From positions 62,001-126,000 of the forward strand of contig NZ_SNZW01000017.1 in assembly GCF_004364175.1 (NCBI RefSeq): DNA of 64,000 bases, read 5' to 3'. The DNA is from Maribacter caenipelagi. Lineage in GTDB: Bacteria; Bacteroidota; Bacteroidia; Flavobacteriales; Flavobacteriaceae. This document shows positions 9,860-17,919 of this stretch, in pieces; within the stretch, counting starts at the first letter, position 1; every line of letters starts with the position of its first letter. A program made the position numbers and the translations under genes. The notes beneath the pieces were generated by a model, which saw only the letters and a program-made list of their open reading frames with translations, was not told the origin of the DNA and ran no database searches.

Positions 9860-11035
9860 ATGGAAACGATTCATGATCTCATAGAGCAAATACCTATAAG
9901 ACATAATCTTACTTCCACCATTATGCTTTTAGGTGTTGCCCAAAATCTCTTTTTAAGTTTTGTCCTTTTTATGAAAAGTAAGGATAACAAATTTTTACTT
10001 TATTTTGCTTTTCTAATTCTAAGTGGAGCATTTATTTTTTTAGACACTTATTTATGCTACACCGGACTCATTAAATACGCCCTTGAATGGAATGATTCTT
10101 CTGAAGTATTTGTATTGTTAATTGGTCCGTTATTATACTTCTCTATATATTGTTTTCTTAAAAGAAAATTGGTTTCTCTTAAGACCGGATGGTGGCATTT
10201 TATACTTCCTATTGGATATTTACTTTCACAAATACCTTTTTATACTGCCCCAATTTCAGTTAAACTAAATGCTTACCTAGGCGCATACTACCGAAATTTG
10301 GGTACGACACTAGTACCAGATACATTTAACTATTCTTACCATCACATTAAAGACATATTCGATTGGCTAATACTTTTTAGTCTTTTGTTATATACTCTTT
10401 TGTCCTTAAAACTTGTAAAAGATGAACGTAATAGAAATACTGAAAGTAAAAAAACATATCAGTCTTCCAAATACATTTTTACTAGAAACTCCGCTATTAT
10501 TCTTAGCCTCTTTTTTATTTTACTATTCGTTGTTTTCTACCTGTACGATGATGATGGTGGCGACCATTATATTGCTATTTTTCAAACGATGGTAGCCTTT
10601 GCAACTTCTTACATCATTATTTCGAAATCTAAATTCTTTGAAAAATCATGGGCTGCCGACAAATATGAAACACTGGGAAGTTCTCAGCATGAACTAACGT
10701 TTCATGAAATAGAAACCTTTGTTAACAACAACGATTATTTTATTAAAAAAGAAGCAAGCTTAAAAGATTTAGCAAATCAGTTAAAAATACATCCCAATCA
10801 AATTTCAAAAACTATCAATTCAGATTTCGGATCTAATTTCAGCCATTACATCAATAGTAAAAGAGTTAATTTGGCAAAGAAAAGATTGATAGACCCACAT
10901 TTTAGTCATCTAACGATAGAAGCTATTGGTGATACCGTGGGTTTCAAGTCCAAGTCTTCTTTTTACAATGCTTTCAAGCAGATTGCCAATATTTCACCAT
11001 CTCAATTTGCAAAGTCAATTTCTCCAAAATTGTAA
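9860..11035 (+). CDS. AraC-family transcriptional regulator with N-terminal multi-pass membrane domain
   Basis: A 391-residue protein. The first ~255 residues contain about seven hydrophobic segments, for example around 20-38, 45-65, 80-100, 112-130, 165-185, 212-230 and 240-256. After a linker, the last ~100 residues form an AraC-type double helix-turn-helix: LKDLANQLKIHPNQISKTIN for the first and IEAIGDTVGFKSKSSFYNAF for the second, with the family ending KQIANISPSQF. This membrane-anchored AraC design is widespread in Flavobacteriia. It starts one base after the metallophosphoesterase stop, and a membrane acyltransferase follows 64 bp downstream, a possible target. The signal sensed is unknown. 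Confidence 0.82.
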   Translation: METIHDLIEQIPIRHNLTSTIMLLGVAQNLFLSFVLFMKSKDNKFLLYFAFLILSGAFIFLDTYLCYTGLIKYALEWNDSSEVFVLLIGPLLYFSIYCFLKRKLVSLKTGWWHFILPIGYLLSQIPFYTAPISVKLNAYLGAYYRNLGTTLVPDTFNYSYHHIKDIFDWLILFSLLLYTLLSLKLVKDERNRNTESKKTYQSSKYIFTRNSAIILSLFFILLFVVFYLYDDDGGDHYIAIFQTMVAFATSYIIISKSKFFEKSWAADKYETLGSSQHELTFHEIETFVNNNDYFIKKEASLKDLANQLKIHPNQISKTINSDFGSNFSHYINSKRVNLAKKRLIDPHFSHLTIEAIGDTVGFKSKSSFYNAFKQIANISPSQFAKSISPKL

Positions 11036-11099
11036 TTATGGACGTATTGTAAGCACAAAATTTTATCAGTTAGCACTTTAAACTTCAACTTTGAAAAAA

Positions 11100-12224
11100 A
11101 TGTTGAATATGGAATTTAAGTTTAGAAGGTATGATATTGACTGGCTACGTGTTGTTGTTTTTTCACTACTTATAGTTTATCATACCGGTATGTTCTTTGT
11201 GCCTTGGGGTTGGCACCTAAAAAACAATAACATCTATGAATGGCTTAAGTGGCCAATGCTTTTTTTAAACCAGTGGAGGCTACCCATATTATTTCTAATT
11301 TCTGGTATGGGAACATTTTATGCCTTATCAAAAAGAAACATTTGGCAATTTAATAAAGAACGTTTCTTACGTATAGGGGTGCCACTTTTGTTTGGTATGC
11401 TGGTAATTGTGCCTCCACAAATATACTTTGAAAGGTTTTCAAAAGGTCAATTTCTTGGGTCATATTGGCAATACCTTAGCTCTATTGCCTATAATGGAAT
11501 ATACCCTGAAGGCAATATAAGTTGGCATCACCTTTGGTTTCTACCTTACCTTCTAATTTTTTCAATACTTCTGTCTCCTTGCCTTATTTACTTGAAAAAT
11601 AACAGTACAAAATTTATGGACTGGGTAAGTAATGTCATTAAAAAACCATACGGACTTTATATCTTCACCATTCCACTTTACTTACTAGAATCTCTTCTTG
11701 AACCGTTTTACGATATTACACATGACCTTATAAACGATTGGTTCAATTTCTTCTCTTCAATGACTTTATTTTTCTTTGGATTTATTATGGTTTCCTGCGG
11801 TCCTTCTTTATGGATTTCAATTAAAAAGACCAGAACCAAGGCTTTGTATTTAGGGCTCATTTGTTTTACAGGTATGCTAATTACTTGGCAATTTGAGGAT
11901 GGATATATTCGTCACTTTACCGAAGCTTTTCTAAAAATTATGAATCTATGGTCATGGATCATAGTATTGTTAGGATATGCTGCTGAATACAAAAACAAAC
12001 CTAGCCCTTTATTAAAGTACGCCAATCGAGCGGTATATCCACTTTACATTTTACACCAAACGGTTACAATTTCAATCGCATATTATATTAAAGATTTAGA
12101 TTGGGGATTACTAATAAAGGCTACCACCCTTATTATAGGCACTTTTTTTATATGCTGGTTTATTTACCATTTTGTTATTTTAAAAATTCGAATTTTGCAT
12201 CCTCTTTTCGGTCTAAAAAAATGA
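11100..12224 (+). CDS. Membrane acyltransferase family 3 protein
   Basis: About 374 residues with around ten hydrophobic segments. The N-terminal RRYDIDWLRV followed by a first membrane helix ending VYHT is the typical acyltransferase-3 (OafA/OpgC-like) opening, and internal pieces such as WHLWFLPYLL fit the same family. These enzymes move acyl groups onto exported sugars or membrane glycans. The frame can be extended to a TTG at 11091, but ATG codons at 11100 and 11109 are better starts; 11109 (MEFKFRRYDIDW) is equally possible. It lies 64 bp after the AraC-type regulator on the same strand. The acceptor is unknown. Confidence 0.78.
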   Translation: MLNMEFKFRRYDIDWLRVVVFSLLIVYHTGMFFVPWGWHLKNNNIYEWLKWPMLFLNQWRLPILFLISGMGTFYALSKRNIWQFNKERFLRIGVPLLFGMLVIVPPQIYFERFSKGQFLGSYWQYLSSIAYNGIYPEGNISWHHLWFLPYLLIFSILLSPCLIYLKNNSTKFMDWVSNVIKKPYGLYIFTIPLYLLESLLEPFYDITHDLINDWFNFFSSMTLFFFGFIMVSCGPSLWISIKKTRTKALYLGLICFTGMLITWQFEDGYIRHFTEAFLKIMNLWSWIIVLLGYAAEYKNKPSPLLKYANRAVYPLYILHQTVTISIAYYIKDLDWGLLIKATTLIIGTFFICWFIYHFVILKIRILHPLFGLKK

Positions 12225-12339
12225 TTATACCTGTATATGATGTATTAAAAAACTAAATTCTTAATAAAACTTCCAAATAATTGTGACTTATATAAAGTTT
12301 TGGTTTCTAAACTAATACAATCAATTAAACCTTATTAAA

Positions 12340-13032
12340 ATGAAAAAATTTATTGCAGAATTTATCGGCACGTTATGGCTGGTATTAGGTGGTTGCGGTA
12401 GTGCTGTACTCGCCGCAGGATTTCCAGAAATGGGCATTGGCTTTGTTGGTGTGTCCTTAGCCTTCGGTTTAACTATAATAACAATGGCATACGCCATAGG
12501 TCATATTTCTGGCTGTCATTTAAACCCGGCAGTAACTATCGGTGTTTGGATAGGCGGGCGTTTTGAAGGTAAAGACGTTTTTCCATATATCGTTGCTCAG
12601 GTAATGGGAGGTATTGCAGGCGCTGCCATACTATTTCTTATTGCTTCGGGTAAATCTGATTTCGTTTTAGGCGGATTCGCTTCTAACGGCTATGGAGAAC
12701 ATTCACCTGGCGGATATAGTATGTCTTCTGCTCTGATTATAGAAGTAGTCATGACATTCATTTTCTTATTTGTTATTTTAGGTTCTACTTATACAAAAGC
12801 ACCAAGAGGTTTCGCAGGGTTGGCAATCGGACTTTGTCTTACTTTAATTCACCTAATTAGTATTCCTGTAACCAACACTTCAGTAAATCCTGCACGTAGT
12901 ACAAGTCAGGCTCTTTTTGTTGGCGATTGGGCTCTAGATCAGCTTTGGTTATTTTGGTTGGCGCCTATAGTTGGGGCTATTTTAGCAGGAATAGTTTACA
13001 AAGCTATCTCACCAGAAATAACTGATAAATAA
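12340..13032 (+). CDS. aqpZ: Aquaporin Z, water channel
   Basis: A 230-residue inner-membrane channel of the MIP family and of the usual AqpZ length. Both NPA boxes are visible: [11 protein letters not shown] near residue 65 and [12 protein letters not shown] near 185, the latter ending in the AqpZ-typical NPARS. The N-terminus [25 protein letters not shown] also matches AqpZ. It allows rapid osmotic water flow across the cytoplasmic membrane. The gene is alone: 115 bp of untranslated DNA in front and a strong hairpin terminator behind. Confidence 0.93.
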   Translation: MKKFIAEFIGTLWLVLGGCGSAVLAAGFPEMGIGFVGVSLAFGLTIITMAYAIGHISGCHLNPAVTIGVWIGGRFEGKDVFPYIVAQVMGGIAGAAILFLIASGKSDFVLGGFASNGYGEHSPGGYSMSSALIIEVVMTFIFLFVILGSTYTKAPRGFAGLAIGLCLTLIHLISIPVTNTSVNPARSTSQALFVGDWALDQLWLFWLAPIVGAILAGIVYKAISPEITDK

Positions 13033-13050
13033 TAACTTTTTTTTTAGCTC

Positions 13051-13092
13051 AAGCTTATCATGTTTAGTATAAATATGATGAGCTTTTTTTTT
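13051..13092 (+). terminator. Rho-independent terminator after aqpZ
   Basis: An 11-bp stem (arms 13051-13061 and 13075-13085, one G-U pair) with a 13-base loop is followed by a run of T residues up to 13092. It begins 18 bp after the aqpZ stop and separates aqpZ from the GntP operon. A T-rich stretch upstream (13037-13045) would supply an A tract on the other strand, so the hairpin could also act in reverse, though no gene points that way. Confidence 0.82.
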
Positions 13093-13134
13093 ATGGTATA
13101 TTTAGAGAATCAACTAAACTAACTCGATTCAAAT

Positions 13135-14451
13135 ATGCCTTTATTTATTGTAATTCTAGGAATTCTCCTCCTATTCATTCTTATTGCCAAATTTAAACTC
13201 AATGCTTTTATCACATTTATCATCGTCTCTTTATTCGTTGGTATTGCAGAGGGTATGGAGCCTATTAGTGTCGTCGATTCCATTCAAAAAGGTATCGGTA
13301 ATATTTTAGGATTTCTTGTCATTATTTTAGGTCTCGGTGCTATGCTAGGTAAATTGGTTGCCGATAGTGGTGCAGCGCAACGAATTACCACTAAATTGGT
13401 AGAGAAATTTGGAAAAAAGAACATTCAATGGGCTGTCGTATTAACAGGATTCATTGTGGGTATCCCAATGTTTTATTCAGTAGGATTTGTTATTTTGGTT
13501 CCTCTTGTTTTTACCATTGCTGCTGCAACAGGTCTACCCTTATTATATGTAGGTTTACCTATGTTAGCATCCTTATCAGTAACACATGGTTACTTACCAC
13601 CTCACCCTGCACCAACTGCTTTGGCTACCATGTTCAACGCAGATATTGGTAAAACTTTGTTATACGGAATCATAGTTGCCATACCCGCAATAATCGTTGC
13701 CGGACCATTACTTTCAAGAACCTTAAAAGGTATTAACGCAACACCGCTTAAAGAATTTCTAAACCCTGTAGTTTTAAAAGAAGATGAAATGCCAAGTATG
13801 GCGAATAGCATTATCAGTGCACTTTTACCGGTTATACTTATTGCTGTTGCTGCATTGGCTCAACTTTTACTACCTGCAGATTTCTTTCTTACTAAGATTT
13901 TAGTTTTTATGGGCAACCCTGCCATTGCTATGCTAATAGCTGTTCTAGTTGCTATTTACACCTTAGGTCTAGGTCGTGGAAGAAGCATGAAAGAGGTTAT
14001 GGATTCTGTTGGAAGTGCAATTACCGGTATTACCATGGTCTTATTAATTATTGCTGGATCCGGAGCATTAAAACAGGTGCTGATCGATAGTGGTGTTAGT
14101 GAATATATTGGTGGTATTTTAGAGCAATCTTCCATTTCTCCTTTAATCTTGGCTTGGCTGATCGCAACCGTTATTCGAGTTTGTGTTGGCTCTGCAACCG
14201 TTGCAGGTCTAACTGCTGCGGGCATAGTATTGCCACTTGTACAAGGTACTGGCGTTAGTCCTGAATTAATGGTGCTAGCTATTGGTTCTGGCAGCTTAAT
14301 GTTATCTCATGTAAACGATAGTGGTTTTTGGTTGTTCAAAGAGTATTTTAATTTATCTGTCAACGATACATTAAAAAGCTGGACAGTTATGGAAACTACC
14401 GTTGGCGTCATGGGACTTATCGGTGTTCTTGTTATAAATACATTTATTTAA
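13135..14451 (+). CDS. GntP-family permease, probable D-amino acid or related carboxylate transporter
   Basis: A 438-residue polytopic inner-membrane protein with the length and pattern of the GntP gluconate:H+ symporter family, including LGLGAMLGKLVADSGAAQRI, GIPMFYSVGFVILVPL, PPHPAPTA and the late SHVNDSGFWLFKEY motif. Family members carry gluconate, fructuronate or D-serine (DsdX). It heads an operon with RidA, a D-threonine aldolase/D-serine dehydratase-type enzyme and an M19 dipeptidase, so a D-amino acid substrate is more likely than gluconate; this is inferred from context. Confidence 0.85.
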   Translation: MPLFIVILGILLLFILIAKFKLNAFITFIIVSLFVGIAEGMEPISVVDSIQKGIGNILGFLVIILGLGAMLGKLVADSGAAQRITTKLVEKFGKKNIQWAVVLTGFIVGIPMFYSVGFVILVPLVFTIAAATGLPLLYVGLPMLASLSVTHGYLPPHPAPTALATMFNADIGKTLLYGIIVAIPAIIVAGPLLSRTLKGINATPLKEFLNPVVLKEDEMPSMANSIISALLPVILIAVAALAQLLLPADFFLTKILVFMGNPAIAMLIAVLVAIYTLGLGRGRSMKEVMDSVGSAITGITMVLLIIAGSGALKQVLIDSGVSEYIGGILEQSSISPLILAWLIATVIRVCVGSATVAGLTAAGIVLPLVQGTGVSPELMVLAIGSGSLMLSHVNDSGFWLFKEYFNLSVNDTLKSWTVMETTVGVMGLIGVLVINTFI

Positions 14452-14468
14452 AATCAAATAATTTGCAC

Positions 14469-14930
14469 ATGAAACCTTCTGAAAGAATTAAAGAATTAGG
14501 CTTGGTTTTACCACCTGCCCCACCTCCTGCAGGTTTGTACAAACCTGTTTTAGTCGTTGACCATTTTTTATATGTTTCCGGTCAGGGACCTATGCAAAAT
14601 GATGGCTCATTGATTGTCGGCAGAGCAGGTCATGATATGACAATGGACGAAGCTAAATTAGCTGCACGTCAAGTTGCATTAACCATGCTGTCTACCATAC
14701 AGACTCATTTTGGCGATATCGATAAAATCAAGAGAATCGTAAAGACATTGGGAATGGTAAACTCTACTCCTGATTTTGGTCAACAACCTTTGGTTATTAA
14801 TGGTTTCAGTGAGCTTATGGCAGATATTTTCGGACCGGATAATGGCGTTGGTGTACGTAGTGCTGTTGGTATGATTTTACCTGGAGGAATTCCTGTTGAA
14901 ATAGAAGCTCATTTTGAACTACATCATTAA
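14469..14930 (+). CDS. RidA family (YjgF/YER057c/UK114) enamine/imine deaminase
   Basis: About 153 residues. An in-frame TTG at 14463 exists, but ATG at 14469 (MKPSERIKELGLVLP) is the likelier start. The sequence shows the RidA/YjgF-like pattern: LPPAPPPAGLYKP, FLYVSGQGPM, and a late GVGVRSAVG followed by PVEIEAHFEL. RidA proteins hydrolyse reactive 2-aminoacrylate and related imines released by PLP enzymes. The gene stands just before a D-serine dehydratase/D-threonine aldolase-type enzyme, which is the sort of source expected to release such intermediates. Confidence 0.85.
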   Translation: MKPSERIKELGLVLPPAPPPAGLYKPVLVVDHFLYVSGQGPMQNDGSLIVGRAGHDMTMDEAKLAARQVALTMLSTIQTHFGDIDKIKRIVKTLGMVNSTPDFGQQPLVINGFSELMADIFGPDNGVGVRSAVGMILPGGIPVEIEAHFELHH

Positions 14931-14935
14931 TAGTT

Positions 14936-16048
14936 ATGGCAAACGAAAACTGGTATTCCATACAACATCCTGAGCATGTAATTTCTCCATCATTATTGGT
15001 GTATCCTGATAGAATTCAACATAATATCGACTTGATGATTTCTATGATTGGTGATGTAAATCGACTACGCCCACATATCAAAACATACAAAAATGCCAAT
15101 ATTATCAAAATGCAAATGGCGGCAGGTATTCAAAAATTCAAATGCGCTACAATTGCCGAAGCCGAATTACTTGGTGACTGCAATGCAGTTGATGTATTAT
15201 TAGCAATGCAACCTGTAGGCGCAAATTCACAACGTTTTATTGAATTGATTAAAAAATACCCTAACACCAAGTTATCGACCATTGTCGATAATTCTAAAAC
15301 ATTGATAATTCTTAGTGAACTTGCCAAATCTCATAACATTAAAATTTCGCTTTGGTTAGATATTAATAATGGTATGAACAGAACGGGAATTATACCAGAC
15401 CACGATGCCTTAGAATTATATACTCAATTACATGAAAATGAACATTTAATCGCTGAAGGCTTACATGTTTATGACGGTCATTTGCGTAATTCAGATCCCA
15501 TAATACGAGAACGAGAATGTAATACAGCTTTCGAAGCGGCAATCGATTTGAAAAAAAGTATCGAAGAAGAAAATATACCTAGCCCAAAAATTGTGGCAGG
15601 TGGTTCGCCAACGTTTCCTTTTCACTGTAAACGGCAAGATGTTGATGCAAGCCCTGGCACTACTCTTCTTTGGGATTCTGGTTACGGAAACCAATTTCCA
15701 GAAATGGGCTTTTTACCAGCTGCAGTGCTGTTTACAAGAATAGTAAGTAAACCGACTACCGGAATTCTATGTTTCGACCTAGGTCATAAATCTGTAGCTC
15801 CTGAAATGCCTTTTCCTAGAATTGAATTCTTAGACTTAAAACACAGTAAACAAATAAGCCATTCTGAGGAGCATTTGGTGGTAGAGTATGATGATTTAAC
15901 CATACCAGAGGTTGGTGATGCTTATTATGCCATACCTAGACATATTTGCCCAACTGTGGCGAAATACGACACCCTAACCGTTATAAAAGATAATACCGTT
16001 ATCGATTACTGGCCAGTAACTGCAAGAACCCAAAAATCTACTATTTAA
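14936..16048 (+). CDS. D-threonine aldolase / D-serine dehydratase (DSD1)-like PLP enzyme
   Basis: A 370-residue alanine-racemase-fold type III PLP enzyme. RPHIKTYK near residue 48 carries the PLP lysine in the manner of the DSD1 and D-threonine aldolase families (PHxKTxK). Near the C-terminus, PRHICPTVA supplies the His and Cys of the metal site typical of DSD1-like dehydratases. Either D-serine/D-threonine dehydration to a keto acid and ammonia, or D-threonine cleavage to glycine and acetaldehyde, is possible; sequence alone does not decide. It begins 5 bp after ridA and ends 2 bp before the dipeptidase gene, so it is in the same operon. Confidence 0.83.
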   Translation: MANENWYSIQHPEHVISPSLLVYPDRIQHNIDLMISMIGDVNRLRPHIKTYKNANIIKMQMAAGIQKFKCATIAEAELLGDCNAVDVLLAMQPVGANSQRFIELIKKYPNTKLSTIVDNSKTLIILSELAKSHNIKISLWLDINNGMNRTGIIPDHDALELYTQLHENEHLIAEGLHVYDGHLRNSDPIIRERECNTAFEAAIDLKKSIEEENIPSPKIVAGGSPTFPFHCKRQDVDASPGTTLLWDSGYGNQFPEMGFLPAAVLFTRIVSKPTTGILCFDLGHKSVAPEMPFPRIEFLDLKHSKQISHSEEHLVVEYDDLTIPEVGDAYYAIPRHICPTVAKYDTLTVIKDNTVIDYWPVTARTQKSTI

Positions 16049-16050
16049 GC

Positions 16051-17118
16051 ATGTTTATATTTGACGCCCATCTAGACTTGTCCATGAATGCGATGGACTG
16101 GAATCGTGACCTTACTTGGTCTATTGAAGAAATCAGAAAAAGCGAACAGGGTTTAACCGACAAGGCTGGTCGTGGCAACAATACCGTTTGTTTAGAAGCG
16201 ATGAGGAAAGGGAATGTCGGACTCTGCATGGCGACGCAAATTGCTCGCTATGTACATAAAGATAATACCCTGCCGGGATGGAAATCTCCCCAACAGGCAT
16301 GGGCACACACTCAAGGGCAGCTGGCATGGTACAAAAGCATGGAAGATGCTGGTGAAATGGTTCAGATTACCAACAAATCCCAACTTGATGCTCATTTAGA
16401 ACTTTGGAAAACGGACGAAGAAAAAAAGCCTATTGGCTACTTACTTAGTCTTGAAGGTGCAGATTCTATCGTTGACATCTCATACCTTCAGAAAGCGTAT
16501 GATTCAGGTTTAAGAGCCATTGGTCCGGCGCATTACGGTCCGGGCACCTATGCCCACGGCACAAATTCAGTAGGGGGAATCGGAACTAAAGGAAGAGAAC
16601 TTTTAAAAGAAATTGAACGACTAGGAATTATTCTTGATGTTACCCACCTATGCGACATAAGCTTTTGGGAAACGATGGTAAATTATGACGGTCCGCTTTG
16701 GGCAAGTCATAACAACTGCAGAGCTTTAGTAAATCATCACAGACAATTTACAGATGAGCAATTAAAAGAAATTATTGCTAGACAAGGGGTCATTGGCGTT
16801 GTTCTCGATGCTTGGATGATGACACCTACTTGGGAGAGAGGCGTTTCTACACCACAATCAGCAAACGTAAGTCTACAGCAAATAATGGATAACATAGATC
16901 ATATATGTCAATTAGCAGGAAATGCAGATCACGTAGGAATTGGTTCTGATCTTGATGGTGGTTTTGGAAAAGAACAAGGACCCTCAGATGTAGATACCAT
17001 AGCAGATTTACAGAAAATGACAAAATTATTGCACGATAGAGGTTATGCGCAACCTGATATTGAGAAAATCATGAACCGAAATTTCATTAACTTTCTAAGA
17101 CGAAATTTGAAATCTTAA
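16051..17118 (+). CDS. Membrane dipeptidase family M19 (renal dipeptidase-like)
   Basis: A 355-residue zinc hydrolase without a signal peptide, so probably cytoplasmic here. The M19 metal motifs are visible: FDAHLDLS at the N-terminus, LSLEGAD near residue 132, VTHLCD near 195, ASHNNCRAL near 215 and GIGSDLDGG near 295. M19 enzymes cleave dipeptides and tolerate a D-residue at the C-terminal position; some relatives act on N-acyl-D-amino acids. It starts 2 bp after the D-amino acid PLP enzyme, so it is a natural source of D-amino acids for that enzyme. Confidence 0.85.
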   Translation: MFIFDAHLDLSMNAMDWNRDLTWSIEEIRKSEQGLTDKAGRGNNTVCLEAMRKGNVGLCMATQIARYVHKDNTLPGWKSPQQAWAHTQGQLAWYKSMEDAGEMVQITNKSQLDAHLELWKTDEEKKPIGYLLSLEGADSIVDISYLQKAYDSGLRAIGPAHYGPGTYAHGTNSVGGIGTKGRELLKEIERLGIILDVTHLCDISFWETMVNYDGPLWASHNNCRALVNHHRQFTDEQLKEIIARQGVIGVVLDAWMMTPTWERGVSTPQSANVSLQQIMDNIDHICQLAGNADHVGIGSDLDGGFGKEQGPSDVDTIADLQKMTKLLHDRGYAQPDIEKIMNRNFINFLRRNLKS

Positions 17119-17222
17119 ACCATCGTTCATCGAATAATTAGGACATCGGCAGTTTTTTAACGAAGCCTTAAGTGCCCATGACAGGGTATTTGTTATCTTT
17201 ATTTCATCATATTAAAGATTCG

Positions 17223-17876
17223 ATGAGAAAGCTTTTTTTTCTTTTTATTGTTTTGTTCTCTTTTTCTGCGATTGAGGTGTCTGCACAAACAGACTTACCT
17301 ACGGCTAAACCTTTGAAAATTGACAAAGTAAACCCTATTAACTCAAACGGAACCCCTAGTTCTGGATCTGTTCTGAACATGCCCAATTTAATTAAAGAGT
17401 CACCAAGTGTGGATATGAAATCTCCCAACCCTGTAAAAATGCTACGTGATGAAGAATTGGTACAGGCAGGCACGGGTATGAAAATTGATCCACGAATTGG
17501 TCCCGGAGAACGGTTAGGTGGTTCTGGACAATATTTTGCCGACCAATATTTAGGCGATGTAAAAAGTAGCGGAAAATTTATTGGTATCGTTTGTAGAGAT
17601 CATGAGTATGTAGACGGTGATCGTGTAAAAATATACATGAACGATATGGTAGTTGAACATAACCTACTATTAACAGGGGCTTTTAAAGGAATTAATGTTG
17701 ACCTACAAGACGGTTTTAACCGTTTAGATTTTGAAGCTTTAAACCACGGTTCATCTGCACCAAACACTGCACAAGTTGATGTGTATAACGATAAAGGGGA
17801 ATTAATCTATTCTAACAAATGGTTATTGTCGGCAGGTTCTAAGGCAACGTTAATCGTTACCAAAGAATCAATGTAA
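17223..17876 (+). CDS. Secreted protein of unknown function
   Basis: The frame opens at 17172, but ATG at 17223 gives a proper signal peptide (MRKLFFLFIVLFSF, cleavage likely after VSAQ), so this start is preferred and gives 217 residues. The mature part has a proline/asparagine-rich first half and a beta-rich second half (residues ~95-215) with GKFIGIVCRDHEYVDGD and NDMVVEHNLLL, which looks like a small secreted beta-sandwich. I do not recognise a family. It is a single gene, with 104 bp to the dipeptidase upstream and a convergent ABC gene downstream. Confidence 0.55.
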   Translation: MRKLFFLFIVLFSFSAIEVSAQTDLPTAKPLKIDKVNPINSNGTPSSGSVLNMPNLIKESPSVDMKSPNPVKMLRDEELVQAGTGMKIDPRIGPGERLGGSGQYFADQYLGDVKSSGKFIGIVCRDHEYVDGDRVKIYMNDMVVEHNLLLTGAFKGINVDLQDGFNRLDFEALNHGSSAPNTAQVDVYNDKGELIYSNKWLLSAGSKATLIVTKESM

Positions 17877-17919
17877 AAGGTGCTTTACAGAATTCTAGTT
17901 GTTTTAAATTTCTTAATTT

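Noticed and set aside
13135-14451. Gluconate utilisation from the GntP permease
   Set aside because: No gluconate kinase or dehydratase nearby; all three following genes concern D-amino acids or dipeptides.
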